64,000 nucleotides of DNA, taken from contig CANMAW010000007.1 of the NCBI GenBank assembly GCA_947495915.1, positions 143,446 to 207,445 on the forward strand, read 5' to 3'. The translations under genes and the position numbers were made by a program. Below the pieces are notes generated by a model. It had not been told where the DNA came from, did no database searches, and worked only from the letters and a program-made list of their open reading frames with translations. Shown piece by piece: positions 43,394 through 51,915 of this stretch (positions are counted from its first letter, which is position 1; each line of letters opens with the position of its first letter). This DNA comes from Maribacter algarum (ex Lu et al. 2025) (nom. illeg.). Its GTDB lineage: Bacteria; Bacteroidota; Bacteroidia; Flavobacteriales; Flavobacteriaceae.

Positions 43394-44758
43394 ATGAATA
43401 CCATATTAGCATTTGATTTTACCAATTTCGTTGGTCGTTTCCATCCTCTTTTTGTACACTTACCTATTGGTTTTTTAATACTAGGAGTGCTGATGGAGTG
43501 GTACCAGCGCATACGCAAGTCGGACAAACCAAGCAACCTTATTGCATATGCTTGGCTCTTAGGTGGTATTGGAGGAGCATTCGCAGCATTCTGCGGGTGG
43601 TACTTGGGCGAAACTGGCTTGTATTTCGAAGATGACCTCTTTTTACATCGTTGGATAGGTATTGCCATAGTTGTTCTCTCTTTCGCAGGTTGGTGGATAA
43701 AGAAAAATTCAGAAAAATATTCAAATACAATACATCAAATTGCTAACATTAGCCTAATAGTATTATTATCAACGGAAGGACATTTGGGAGGAAACCTGAC
43801 GCACGGAGAAGAGTACTTATTTGAATACGCACCCGAGTCCGTAAAAAACATGATGTTAGATCAAAAAGATTTAACAACAGATTTATCTCGTACTGATTCC
43901 GTTGTGGTTTACACAGATTTAGTGCAACCTATTTTTGAACAAAAATGCATGGCTTGTCATGATAACAAAGTGCAACGTGGAGGTCTCAACATGGCTTCAA
44001 TAGACTCTATGTTGATAGGTGGCGACGGCGGCCCAGCCTTTGCTTCGGGTGATATTTCAGAAAGCGAACTCTTTGAGCGAATTACACTGCCTCAGAAAAA
44101 TATAAAATTCATGCCTCCAGTAGGTGACCCATTAACTTACGATGAAATAAAAATCGTAGAATGGTGGATTAGTCAAGGAGCATCTGCATCAGCTACAATT
44201 GCTGAAACTGAAATAGCTGACGACTTGAAACCCACCCTTTTAAGAACTTATAACTTAGACACTAATCCGAAAGCATACTACGAAACCGTTTCAATACCTC
44301 CTTTAGATAGTATTCAAATCACTGCACTTGAAAATAACGGATTTAAAGTAAACCTACTTGGTGGTCAAAATCCTTTAATAGATGTAAAATTTATAGGATC
44401 AGAACTTACCGATAAACAATTACAAAGCCTTGAGCCTGCTGCTAAACATATCACTTGGTTATCCTTTGCAAAAACTAATATTAGTGATCAACAACTTTCT
44501 TTTGTTTCGAAGTTTGAAAATCTGACAAGACTTCAGTTAGAAGGTACTGCAATTTCAGACAAAGGGGTGTTAGCTGTAAGTTCTTTAAAACATTTAGAAG
44601 CGCTAAACCTATATGGTACACAAGTAACTAAAGCCTGCGTTCCTTCATTACATAATATGCCGGCTTTAAAAAGGGTTTATTTATGGAATACCCAGATTCG
44701 TGCCGGCGATATACAAGAATTACAGGAAAAAATCGATGTCGTAATTGGTGAAGGGTAA
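43394..44758 (+). CDS. DUF2231 / cytochrome c / leucine-rich repeat membrane protein
   Basis: Three parts in one chain of 454 residues. Residues about 10-130 form a DUF2231-type membrane domain with four helices (FHPLFVHLPIGFLILG...). Next is a planctomycete-type cytochrome c domain with one haem site, CMACH at 185-189, and a Met in FMPP near 250 as possible distal ligand. Residues about 330-445 are leucine-rich repeats (LTRLQLEGTAISDKGV, LEALNLYGTQVT, LKRVYLWNTQI). It is probably an inner-membrane electron-transfer protein with a periplasmic binding surface. The partner and pathway are unknown. Confidence 0.87.
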   Translation: MNTILAFDFTNFVGRFHPLFVHLPIGFLILGVLMEWYQRIRKSDKPSNLIAYAWLLGGIGGAFAAFCGWYLGETGLYFEDDLFLHRWIGIAIVVLSFAGWWIKKNSEKYSNTIHQIANISLIVLLSTEGHLGGNLTHGEEYLFEYAPESVKNMMLDQKDLTTDLSRTDSVVVYTDLVQPIFEQKCMACHDNKVQRGGLNMASIDSMLIGGDGGPAFASGDISESELFERITLPQKNIKFMPPVGDPLTYDEIKIVEWWISQGASASATIAETEIADDLKPTLLRTYNLDTNPKAYYETVSIPPLDSIQITALENNGFKVNLLGGQNPLIDVKFIGSELTDKQLQSLEPAAKHITWLSFAKTNISDQQLSFVSKFENLTRLQLEGTAISDKGVLAVSSLKHLEALNLYGTQVTKACVPSLHNMPALKRVYLWNTQIRAGDIQELQEKIDVVIGEG

Positions 44759-45049
44759 AGACTGCTCTAATAAACAATATAAAACTCTTCGTTTTTAAAA
44801 CAGAATTTACTTTGCTTAGTGCTACCTAAAATTATTGTCACTTTAACAGCGTAGTATGTTCAATACCTAATTCATTGTACATTAATTGGTTGAAATCAAA
44901 TCTTACCTGCTAAATGCTTACAATGAAATGAGCGTTAATTACGATATGCATTCACAATTATTGCATTTCAGCAAAAGCCTTTTTCACTTGCCATGTAGAT
45001 TTGCATCAGAGAGTTATCGTAATTCTCATTAATCTTATAAACATCACAC

Positions 45050-45613
45050 ATGAAGTTAGAGAACAAAAGAGTAGCTATTTTGGCTACAGACGGATTCGAA
45101 AAATCAGAACTTTTCGAACCATTGAAGGCCCTTAAAAATGAAGGGGCTCGAGTTGATGTCATCTCTGTAAAAAACGGCTCCATTAAAAGTTGGAAAGGCG
45201 AAAACTGGGATGAACCAATTGAAGTCGATTATTTAGTAAGTAATAGTAATGAAAGTGATTACAACGCTTTGGTTCTACCAGGCGGAGTAGCTAATCCAGA
45301 TTTATTACGAACTAATGAAGATGCATTACAATTTATTCGCCAGTTTTTTATAAGCGGAAAACCTGTTGCTGCAATCTGTCATGCGCCTTGGCTTTTAATA
45401 AGTGCAGAGGTCATTAAAAACCGAAAAGTAACATCATATCATAGTATTAAAGATGATGTAATCAACGCAGGTGCCAATTGGGTCGACCAAGAAGTTGTTG
45501 TTGATCAAGGATTGGTAACTAGTAGAAATCCAGATGATTTACCAGCATTTATCAATAAAATGATAGAAGAAATTAGAGAAGGTAAACATGAAGATCAAGT
45601 GGTCAATGCCTAG
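45050..45613 (+). CDS. PfpI/DJ-1 family protein
   Basis: 187 residues of the type 1 glutamine amidotransferase-like DJ-1/PfpI superfamily. The nucleophile is Cys110 in AAICHAPWLL, with His111 beside it and Glu17 in DGFEKSEL near the N terminus, the usual arrangement. Members are described as proteases, deglycases or stress proteins, and the actual activity is uncertain. A terminator follows directly. Confidence 0.9.
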   Translation: MKLENKRVAILATDGFEKSELFEPLKALKNEGARVDVISVKNGSIKSWKGENWDEPIEVDYLVSNSNESDYNALVLPGGVANPDLLRTNEDALQFIRQFFISGKPVAAICHAPWLLISAEVIKNRKVTSYHSIKDDVINAGANWVDQEVVVDQGLVTSRNPDDLPAFINKMIEEIREGKHEDQVVNA

Positions 45614-45628
45614 ACTATAAAACTATTG

Positions 45629-45657
45629 GAGCGGATACTACTATCCGCTCTTTTTTA
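45629..45657 (+). terminator. Terminator after the PfpI-like gene
   Basis: GAGCGGATA pairs with TATCCGCTC around CTAC, followed by six T. The GH3 gene starts just downstream. Confidence 0.9.
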
Positions 45658-45679
45658 TTTGTAAATTTTAATAAAAAAT

Positions 45680-47206
45680 ATGCCCATTTTAGGATCATTA
45701 ATCAAAGGTTTAATTCAAACGGCCGATATCATCAATACAACAGCTAAACCAGTTGAAGAACAACAAACCGTACTTACTGAATTATTAGAAAAAGCAGCGA
45801 ATACAAAATTTGGTCGCACTTATAAATTTGAAGAAATTTTAAACGCCCCAAACACCGAAAAAGCATTTGCTTCACAAATTCCATACTTCGACTATGATAC
45901 CATACATTCAAAATGGTGGCAACAACAATATAAAAATGAAGCAAACGATGTTACATGGCCTGGCAGCGCAGACCACTATGCTTTAAGTTCTGGTACCACA
46001 GGAAAAACAAGCAAACGAATTCCTGTGACACACGATATGATCAAAGCAATTCAACGTGCTGGAATTCAACAAGTGTTAGCTTTAAATAATTTTGATCTTC
46101 CATCGGAATTTTTTGAAAAAGGAATACTAATGTTGGGAAGTTCTACAGATTTAACAGAGAAACCTAATCATGTAGAAGGTGAAATTAGTGGAATAAGTGC
46201 TAGCAATATTCCTTCATGGTTTCGAGGATATTACAAACCCGGTCAAGAGATTGCTGAAATTGATGATTGGGATGAACGTGTGAAAAAAATTGTAGAAGAA
46301 GCCCCAAATTGGGATATCGGTGCACTTAGCGGAATTCCCTCTTGGATAGAACTCATGCTTGAAGAAGTGATAGCCGCTCATCAATTAGAGAATATTCATG
46401 ACATTTGGCCTAACTTACAAGTATATACCTCAGGCGGAGTCGCGTTCAGCCCATATGAAAAATCTTTTAATGCCCTTTTAGGAAAACCCATAACTGTGAT
46501 TGACACTTATTTAGCCTCTGAAGGTTTTATTGCATTTCAAAACAGACCCCAAACTGACGCCATGAAACTAATAACAGACAACGGAATTTATTTCGAATTC
46601 GTTCCATTCAACGCAGAAATTATTAATGAAGACGGTTCTATAAAACAAAATGCAAAAGCCCTAACCTTAGCTGAAGTTGAATTAAATCAAGACTATGTTT
46701 TAGTCATGAGTACGGTTTCCGGAGCCTGGCGATATATAATAGGTGACACTATAGAATTCACCAATATTGACAAAGCAGAAATAAAAATTACTGGCAGAAC
46801 TAAATTCTTTCTTAATACAGTTGGCTCACAACTATCTGTAAACAAATTAGACAAGGCCATTTCTCAAATTGAAGAGAAATTTGACATTCAAGTACCCGAA
46901 TACACGTTGTGTGCAAAAAAATACGATGACGGCTTTTACCATACGTGGTACTTGGGCAGTAATACCGGTGTAGCCAAAGAAAAAATAGCTATGGCTTTGG
47001 ATGAATTCTTAAAAGCAGCTAATAAGAATTATAAGGTAGCTCGCTCAAAAGCACTACAAGGTGTTAAAGTACACGTGGTTGACCAAAGTGTTTTTCATGA
47101 GTGGAGTGCAGCAAACAAGAAAAAAGGCGGTCAAGTTAAAATGGAGCGTGTGATGGGGCAAGAAAAGTTTAAAACTTGGCAAGAATTTGTTTCTAAAACA
47201 TCATAA
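45680..47206 (+). CDS. GH3-family acyl-adenylating enzyme
   Basis: 508 residues of the GH3 family, relatives of the plant enzymes that conjugate jasmonate or auxin to amino acids. The phosphate-binding loop SSGTTGKTSKR is at 103-113. Further family blocks are YTSGGVAFSPYE near 257 and ITGRTKFFLNTVGSQLS near 372, the hinge before the C-terminal subdomain. It should activate a carboxylic acid with ATP and may join it to an amine. The bacterial substrate is unknown. No acyl carrier or amino acid ligase gene lies beside it. Confidence 0.88.
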   Translation: MPILGSLIKGLIQTADIINTTAKPVEEQQTVLTELLEKAANTKFGRTYKFEEILNAPNTEKAFASQIPYFDYDTIHSKWWQQQYKNEANDVTWPGSADHYALSSGTTGKTSKRIPVTHDMIKAIQRAGIQQVLALNNFDLPSEFFEKGILMLGSSTDLTEKPNHVEGEISGISASNIPSWFRGYYKPGQEIAEIDDWDERVKKIVEEAPNWDIGALSGIPSWIELMLEEVIAAHQLENIHDIWPNLQVYTSGGVAFSPYEKSFNALLGKPITVIDTYLASEGFIAFQNRPQTDAMKLITDNGIYFEFVPFNAEIINEDGSIKQNAKALTLAEVELNQDYVLVMSTVSGAWRYIIGDTIEFTNIDKAEIKITGRTKFFLNTVGSQLSVNKLDKAISQIEEKFDIQVPEYTLCAKKYDDGFYHTWYLGSNTGVAKEKIAMALDEFLKAANKNYKVARSKALQGVKVHVVDQSVFHEWSAANKKKGGQVKMERVMGQEKFKTWQEFVSKTS

Positions 47207-47209
47207 CAC

Positions 47210-47803
47210 TTACAATACTTTGTGAAGGTCACGCTCTTTAACCATTTCCATAATCTCTTCTGGTGATAGATATAGAGTTTTAATGCGTTTTCGATATTTT
47301 TCAGGTATGCCAGCCTGCTTTAGAATAAAATTCTTGGTTTTCAAAATATAATCTTCCATACCACTATATACCGCATAAGTATCTGCAGTGCGTTCTGCCT
47401 TTTTGATGTGGTTTTTTGAGAATACATATTTAATCCCAAACCAAATTAATCCTAAAGCACTTTTATTTTCATAATCCATCACATGACCTAGTTCATGACC
47501 CAACCAACCTATTAAAACATCTTTCGGAATATTTTTGGTTTCATACTTGGTATTTCCGATTACAAACTGCTCACTGATAAGAATTAGGTAACTTTTCTTT
47601 TTTGAGAATAAGCTTTTAAACACGGGTTGTGCCTGCATGGTTGATTTTTTTATCTTCTTTTTAAATCTAAACTGTATCACCGTATGTTCCAATTCAGGGT
47701 AGTACGAGAGTGCAATTTTGGCTTCTTCTTTTATACTTTCAGGAATTGTATGTTGTGCAGTTATTGATGTGCTCATTAAAATTAAAATTATCAGGTTATT
47801 CAT
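47210..47803 (-). CDS. Exported zincin metalloprotease of unknown family
   Basis: 197 residues from the ATG at 47803, which begins a signal peptide (MNNLIILILMSTSITAQ); an in-frame start at 47839 would put 12 polar residues before it. The zinc motif HELGHVMDYE gives His103, Glu104 and His107, and KAERTADTYAV near 136-146 provides a gluzincin-like ExxAD with Glu137 as probable third ligand. This resembles the M48 group, but the protein lacks its membrane segments. It probably acts in the periplasm. The target is unknown. Confidence 0.75.
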   Translation of the reverse strand: MNNLIILILMSTSITAQHTIPESIKEEAKIALSYYPELEHTVIQFRFKKKIKKSTMQAQPVFKSLFSKKKSYLILISEQFVIGNTKYETKNIPKDVLIGWLGHELGHVMDYENKSALGLIWFGIKYVFSKNHIKKAERTADTYAVYSGMEDYILKTKNFILKQAGIPEKYRKRIKTLYLSPEEIMEMVKERDLHKVL

Positions 47804-47964
47804 TACTAAATTTTTCAACGTACTATTTTTAGTACCCACCTACTATTTCAATATAACAAACACACAAGGGTGATACAAGTGGTTATATCATATGCGTTAG
47901 CAATCAAACGAATCGCATTAACAATAATTCCTAATCGCCATTAATTTAGAAGTAAAACAAAATT

Positions 47965-48366
47965 ATGGGCCTAATAGCAACATCAAACAATCATATTATT
48001 CTTATTTACAATTCTCAAAATTCTACAGGCAATCAAGCTAGAGCATATGCTACTACATCGGAAAAATCAATATTTACGATCGATACAGCAAAAGATACAT
48101 TAACAGCTACACAATGGGTAGAAGTTGCAGAAGGTCTTCAAACAACCATCTCACAATTAATTGATACCAAACACCCTAATTTCATTCAATTATTTGGTAA
48201 CGACGAAGTGAAATTTGATGATTCTGAATGGTTAAAGGTTTTAGAAAAAAATCCGCAATTGGTTAGCGAACCCATTCTTATAGTTGAATCAAAATACTAT
48301 AAAATTGCAAACCCTTCTTCTATTACCAATTATTTAGACGCCAACAATTCTGAAAAGGACTTATAA
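47965..48366 (+). CDS. ArsC/Spx-like protein without the catalytic cysteine
   Basis: 133 residues with the thioredoxin-like ArsC fold: beta strand IILIYNSQNSTGNQARAYA at the start, the TIDTAKDTLTATQWVEVAEGL helix region near 38, and a C-terminal EPILIVESKYYKIANP strand. In ArsC the second-loop motif is HNPxCSxS; here it reads YNSQNSTGN, with no cysteine, and the protein contains no cysteine at all. It cannot reduce arsenate by the usual route. Similar Cys-less members are probably binding or regulatory proteins; the function is unknown. Confidence 0.75.
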   Translation: MGLIATSNNHIILIYNSQNSTGNQARAYATTSEKSIFTIDTAKDTLTATQWVEVAEGLQTTISQLIDTKHPNFIQLFGNDEVKFDDSEWLKVLEKNPQLVSEPILIVESKYYKIANPSSITNYLDANNSEKDL

Positions 48367-48437
48367 TTAGTCACAATCATCTACCTAAATTTGGCTAAAG
48401 TTTAAAGAAAGTGATGAATTTGCAAAGCAATAAAAAC

Positions 48438-48465
48438 AAAAACCCCGTCGTGAAACGGGGTTTTT
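48438..48465. terminator. Bidirectional terminator between the ArsC-like gene and tRNA-Val
   Basis: AAAAACCCCGT pairs with ACGGGGTTTTT (5-nt loop region) with A- and T-runs on both sides. Confidence 0.85.
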
Positions 48466-48471
48466 AAACTG

Positions 48472-48546
48472 TGGGCCCTACTGGATTCGAACCAGTGACC
48501 CCCTGCTTGTAAGGCAGGTGCTCTGAACCAACTGAGCTAAGAGCCC
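48472..48546 (-). tRNA. tRNA-Val (TAC)
   Basis: 75-base cloverleaf: acceptor GGGCTCT/AGGGCCC with one G-T pair, D-arm GCTCAGTTGGTTCAGAGC, anticodon stem CCTGC/GCAGG with loop CTTACAA (anticodon TAC), T-arm ACTGG-TTCGAAT-CCAGT. A second valine tRNA with a different anticodon lies at 42818-42892. Confidence 0.97.
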
Positions 48547-48605
48547 TAAAAGGGATTGCAAATATAGAATAGTTTTGCATACTCCAAAAGAAAAAATGAG
48601 AAAAA

Positions 48606-49817
48606 TTACACTACTTCCGCGACCACAAAATTACTGCCTCCTATAAAAATAAAATCATCTTTCAAAGAAGCTTGATTTGCAGCTTGTTGCGCTTTCTTTA
48701 CAGAATCATAACTCTTTCCTGTCAAACTATATTTCAAAGCTTTTTTTTGTAAACTTTTAGCTTCTAGACCTCTTTGAATAGCTGGCTTACAAAAATAATA
48801 GGTCGCTTCGGTAGGAAATAAGGGTAAAACCGACTCCAAATCTTTATCTTTTACAAAACCCAAAACTATATGAAGGTGTTTAAATTCTTCTTTAGTTATT
48901 TGGTTCAACACCAAAATTAAGCCTTCTTTGTTATGCGCTGTATCACAAACAGTTTTCGGGTGCTTACTTAAAATTTGCCATCTACCCAGTAGACCGGTAT
49001 TTTCTACCACCTTTGCAAATCCTGCTTCGATGTGTTTTTCCTCAATTACAAAGTCATTCAAATGTTTTAAAACAGCTTGAACACCTTTAATGTTTTTTTC
49101 CTGATAATTTCCGAATAACGTAGTTTCAAAACTTGGGTAGTTGTCATCACTAGCAAAAACTAGCTTCGCACTTTTTTCCTGAGCAATTTTGGTAAACACC
49201 GCTGTGGTTTCTTCTTGGCGCTCACTAACAATAATTGGAATATTTTTTTTAATAATTCCAGCTTTTTCAAATGCAATTTTCTCCAGAGTATCACCCAATA
49301 TATCTGTATGATCGAGACCAATATTAGTAATCAAAGACACCTCTGGGGTAATGATATTGGTAGAATCAAAACGACCTCCAAGACCAACTTCAATTATGGC
49401 GATATCAACTTTTTCTTCACTAAAATTCGCAAAAGCCATAGCTACCGTCATTTCAAAAAAAGACGGTGTATATTCTTCAATAAAAGAATTATTTTCATGA
49501 ATAAAATCAACAACAAACTGTTTGCTTACGGTTTTACCATTAATTCGAATACGCTCACGAAAGTCTTTTAAATGCGGTGAAGTGTATAGTCCAACCTTAT
49601 AACCCGCTTCTTGAAGAATTGAAGCTAGCATATGACTACTAGAGCCTTTACCATTGGTACCGGCAACATGTATACTTTTAAAATTTTTATGCAGATTTCC
49701 TAAATGCTCTGAAAATGCAATGATTTTATTAAGCTTGGCATTAAGTGCAGATTTACCTTGTGATTGATACATCGGAAGTTGAGCAAACATCCAATCTAAA
49801 GTTTCTTTATAGGTCAC
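48606..49817 (-). CDS. folC: Folylpolyglutamate/dihydrofolate synthase
   Basis: Adds glutamate to dihydropteroate or folates. The P-loop GTNGKGSSS is at 53-61, the IEVGLGGRFDSTN Mg-binding stretch near 143 and the LDHTDILGDTLEKIAFEKAGI region near 168. Length 403 is normal. It overlaps the tonB stop by four bases, so translation is coupled to the exbB-exbD-tonB genes. Confidence 0.95.
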   Translation of the reverse strand: MTYKETLDWMFAQLPMYQSQGKSALNAKLNKIIAFSEHLGNLHKNFKSIHVAGTNGKGSSSHMLASILQEAGYKVGLYTSPHLKDFRERIRINGKTVSKQFVVDFIHENNSFIEEYTPSFFEMTVAMAFANFSEEKVDIAIIEVGLGGRFDSTNIITPEVSLITNIGLDHTDILGDTLEKIAFEKAGIIKKNIPIIVSERQEETTAVFTKIAQEKSAKLVFASDDNYPSFETTLFGNYQEKNIKGVQAVLKHLNDFVIEEKHIEAGFAKVVENTGLLGRWQILSKHPKTVCDTAHNKEGLILVLNQITKEEFKHLHIVLGFVKDKDLESVLPLFPTEATYYFCKPAIQRGLEAKSLQKKALKYSLTGKSYDSVKKAQQAANQASLKDDFIFIGGSNFVVAEVV

Positions 49818-50761
49818 TCTCCTAATTTAAAAACAATAACAACTCTACCCTCGTGTTCACTTGGCGCCTTAGAATCAGGATTCCAACGGTGCATCATTGC
49901 AGTTTTACGAGCTGGTTCAAGTAAACAAGGGCTATTATTTGTGGTACCTTTTACACCGGGTATGGCTCGAACAACTTTACCGTTTCGATCAACTATTATT
50001 TTGACTACTACTTTACCTGCTTCATTACAATCTTGAGCTACTTTACCACTGCTTTTTAAAGATCTTCCACTAAGATATCCTCCTGAACCTCCTGAACCAC
50101 TTCCTGGATCTCCATAATACACTTTTGAATATGGGTCTCCATCTGGCTGACCTTTATCACCCGCTCGATCATCATCTCCCTCAGAACCTGTAGCATTACC
50201 ATCTGATTTGTTGAGTCCGCCCATTAATTCATCAAGCTTTTTCTTTTTCGCTTCTTGCTCTTTTCTTGCTCGTTCTTCTGCTTCTCGTTTTTGTTGAGCT
50301 ATTTTAGCAGCCTTAGCTTTTTCTCTTTTAATAGCTTCTTCTTTGCGACGTTGCTCTGCTTTGGCCGCATCTTCAGCTTTCTTTTTTGCTTCTTTAGCTT
50401 GCCGAATTTTTATAGCCTCTTCACTTTCTTTGGTAAGTACTTTTTCTGACGGTGCTTCTTCTGCTTCTGCCTTTTCCGCCACTTCCTCAACAGCCTGTTC
50501 TTGAACTGTTTCTTCTAAAACCTCCTCTTGTTTAGCAGGTTCTACTGGTGGAGTATTTAAAGGTTCTGATCGAATTTTTTCTTTGGGCTGAACTTGTCCT
50601 TTTCCAAAATCTGTGGTACCGAAATTAACAGATATTCCGTTTTCTTCTGGTGGGTCCATATAGGTTAGTCCTATATAAAAAAGAATAAGAAGCAATACAC
50701 TCAACAACAGTGTTGTGAGTGTAAAGGATTTCTTTTTGTGTCTCGTATCTAAAAATGACAT
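49814..50761 (-). CDS. tonB: TonB-family energy transducer
   Basis: 315 residues: an N-terminal anchor at about 16-32, a Pro/Glu-rich segment, then a very charged Ala/Lys/Glu helix (EAKKKAEDAAKAEQRRKEEA and on, about residues 105-180) resembling TolA, a Gly-rich stretch (GDPGSGSGGSGGYLSGR), and a TonB C-terminal domain from about 240. It lies three bases after exbD, so this is the energising TonB of the ExbBD complex. The long helix could span the periplasm. Confidence 0.9.
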   Translation of the reverse strand: MSFLDTRHKKKSFTLTTLLLSVLLLILFYIGLTYMDPPEENGISVNFGTTDFGKGQVQPKEKIRSEPLNTPPVEPAKQEEVLEETVQEQAVEEVAEKAEAEEAPSEKVLTKESEEAIKIRQAKEAKKKAEDAAKAEQRRKEEAIKREKAKAAKIAQQKREAEERARKEQEAKKKKLDELMGGLNKSDGNATGSEGDDDRAGDKGQPDGDPYSKVYYGDPGSGSGGSGGYLSGRSLKSSGKVAQDCNEAGKVVVKIIVDRNGKVVRAIPGVKGTTNNSPCLLEPARKTAMMHRWNPDSKAPSEHEGRVVIVFKLGE

Positions 50762-50764
50762 GCG

Positions 50765-51151
50765 TTAATTGGGTCGCACGGCCAAAATAACTTTATAATT
50801 GTTTCTATTTGCAATATCCATAACGTTTACGGCTTCTTTAATAGCCACGTTCTCCTCCGCTCTTAGAATAATTGTGGGTTTATCTTGCCCTTCTAGTGCC
50901 TTTTTTAATTCAATTTCTATGTATTCTCCGTTAATTCTCTCGTTGTTCACAAAGTATTGAAGATTCTTATCAATACTTACAGAAACATTTTGTGTGTTGG
51001 TTGATTTCCCTTTCGCTTTTGGCAAAAGCAAATCTAAAGCGTTCGGCGAGTTTGCAGTTAACATGAAAAATATCAATAACAAGAAAACAATATCTGTCAT
51101 TGAAGACATGCTAAAATCAGGACTCACCTTATTTCTTCCTTTCAACTTCAT
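50765..51151 (-). CDS. exbD: Biopolymer transport protein ExbD
   Basis: 128 residues with one membrane span at about 20-37, preceded by the conserved Asp region (SMTDIVFLLLIFFM), which carries the proton-binding aspartate. The periplasmic domain follows. It works with ExbB to drive TonB. Nine bases after exbB and three before tonB. Confidence 0.94.
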   Translation of the reverse strand: MKLKGRNKVSPDFSMSSMTDIVFLLLIFFMLTANSPNALDLLLPKAKGKSTNTQNVSVSIDKNLQYFVNNERINGEYIEIELKKALEGQDKPTIILRAEENVAIKEAVNVMDIANRNNYKVILAVRPN

Positions 51152-51160
51152 AACTACAAC

Positions 51161-51853
51161 TTACAGAGGTTCGTTCAATAAATCTAAGAACTCGACCGCA
51201 TTGGCCTCCATTTTATGAACCACTTTATCTGTTCGATTCACTAAATGATTGTATCCGATATAAGCAATAATTCCAACAATTAATCCTGCTACTGTTGTAG
51301 TCATCGCCGTATATATACCTGATGCTAAAGAGCCCATTTCTGCTTGACCTCCGCTAGTAGCCATTTCATGAAAAGCTAAAATCATGCCAATTACAGTTCC
51401 AAGAAAACCAATCATAGGGGCAGCACCAGCTACAGTAGCTAATACACTAACATTTTTCTCTAATTTGTACACTTCAAGTGTTCCGGCATTTTCAATAGCA
51501 GTATTGATATCATCTAGAGGTTTTCCAATTCTTGAAATACCTTTTTCAGTCAATCTAGCCACAGGTGAGTCAGTTTGAGCGCACAACATTTTGGCGGCAT
51601 CAAGTTTACCCCCAGTCACGTGATCTCGAATTTGATTCATAAAGTTGCTATCTATTTTTGATGCTGCTTTTATTGCAAAAATTCGCTCAAAATAAATATA
51701 CAAAGCCACGAAAAGCATTATAAACAATACGGTAATAATTACCACACTACCGGTACCTCCATTAAATATAAGGTCGATAACAGAAAGTGTTTTTTCTTCG
51801 GATAACACATCTCCTAATTCAGAGTCTTGCGCTAGGTCTTGAAATAATAACAT
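51161..51853 (-). CDS. exbB: ExbB/TolQ/MotA-family proton channel protein
   Basis: 230 residues with three membrane helices: one near 35-58 and two in the C-terminal half, with the family core PMIGFLGTVIGMILAFHEMA near 142 and GIYTAMTTTVAGLIVGIIAYIGYN near 180. It forms the channel with ExbD. First gene of the exbB-exbD-tonB-folC operon. A 62-base gap separates it from nhaD upstream. Confidence 0.94.
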   Translation of the reverse strand: MLLFQDLAQDSELGDVLSEEKTLSVIDLIFNGGTGSVVIITVLFIMLFVALYIYFERIFAIKAASKIDSNFMNQIRDHVTGGKLDAAKMLCAQTDSPVARLTEKGISRIGKPLDDINTAIENAGTLEVYKLEKNVSVLATVAGAAPMIGFLGTVIGMILAFHEMATSGGQAEMGSLASGIYTAMTTTVAGLIVGIIAYIGYNHLVNRTDKVVHKMEANAVEFLDLLNEPL

Positions 51854-51915
51854 AAAATTATTTGAGGTTAACAGTTGCCCTTATAACGGTAGTTTATCGA
51901 TTAAAGTATGCAGAT

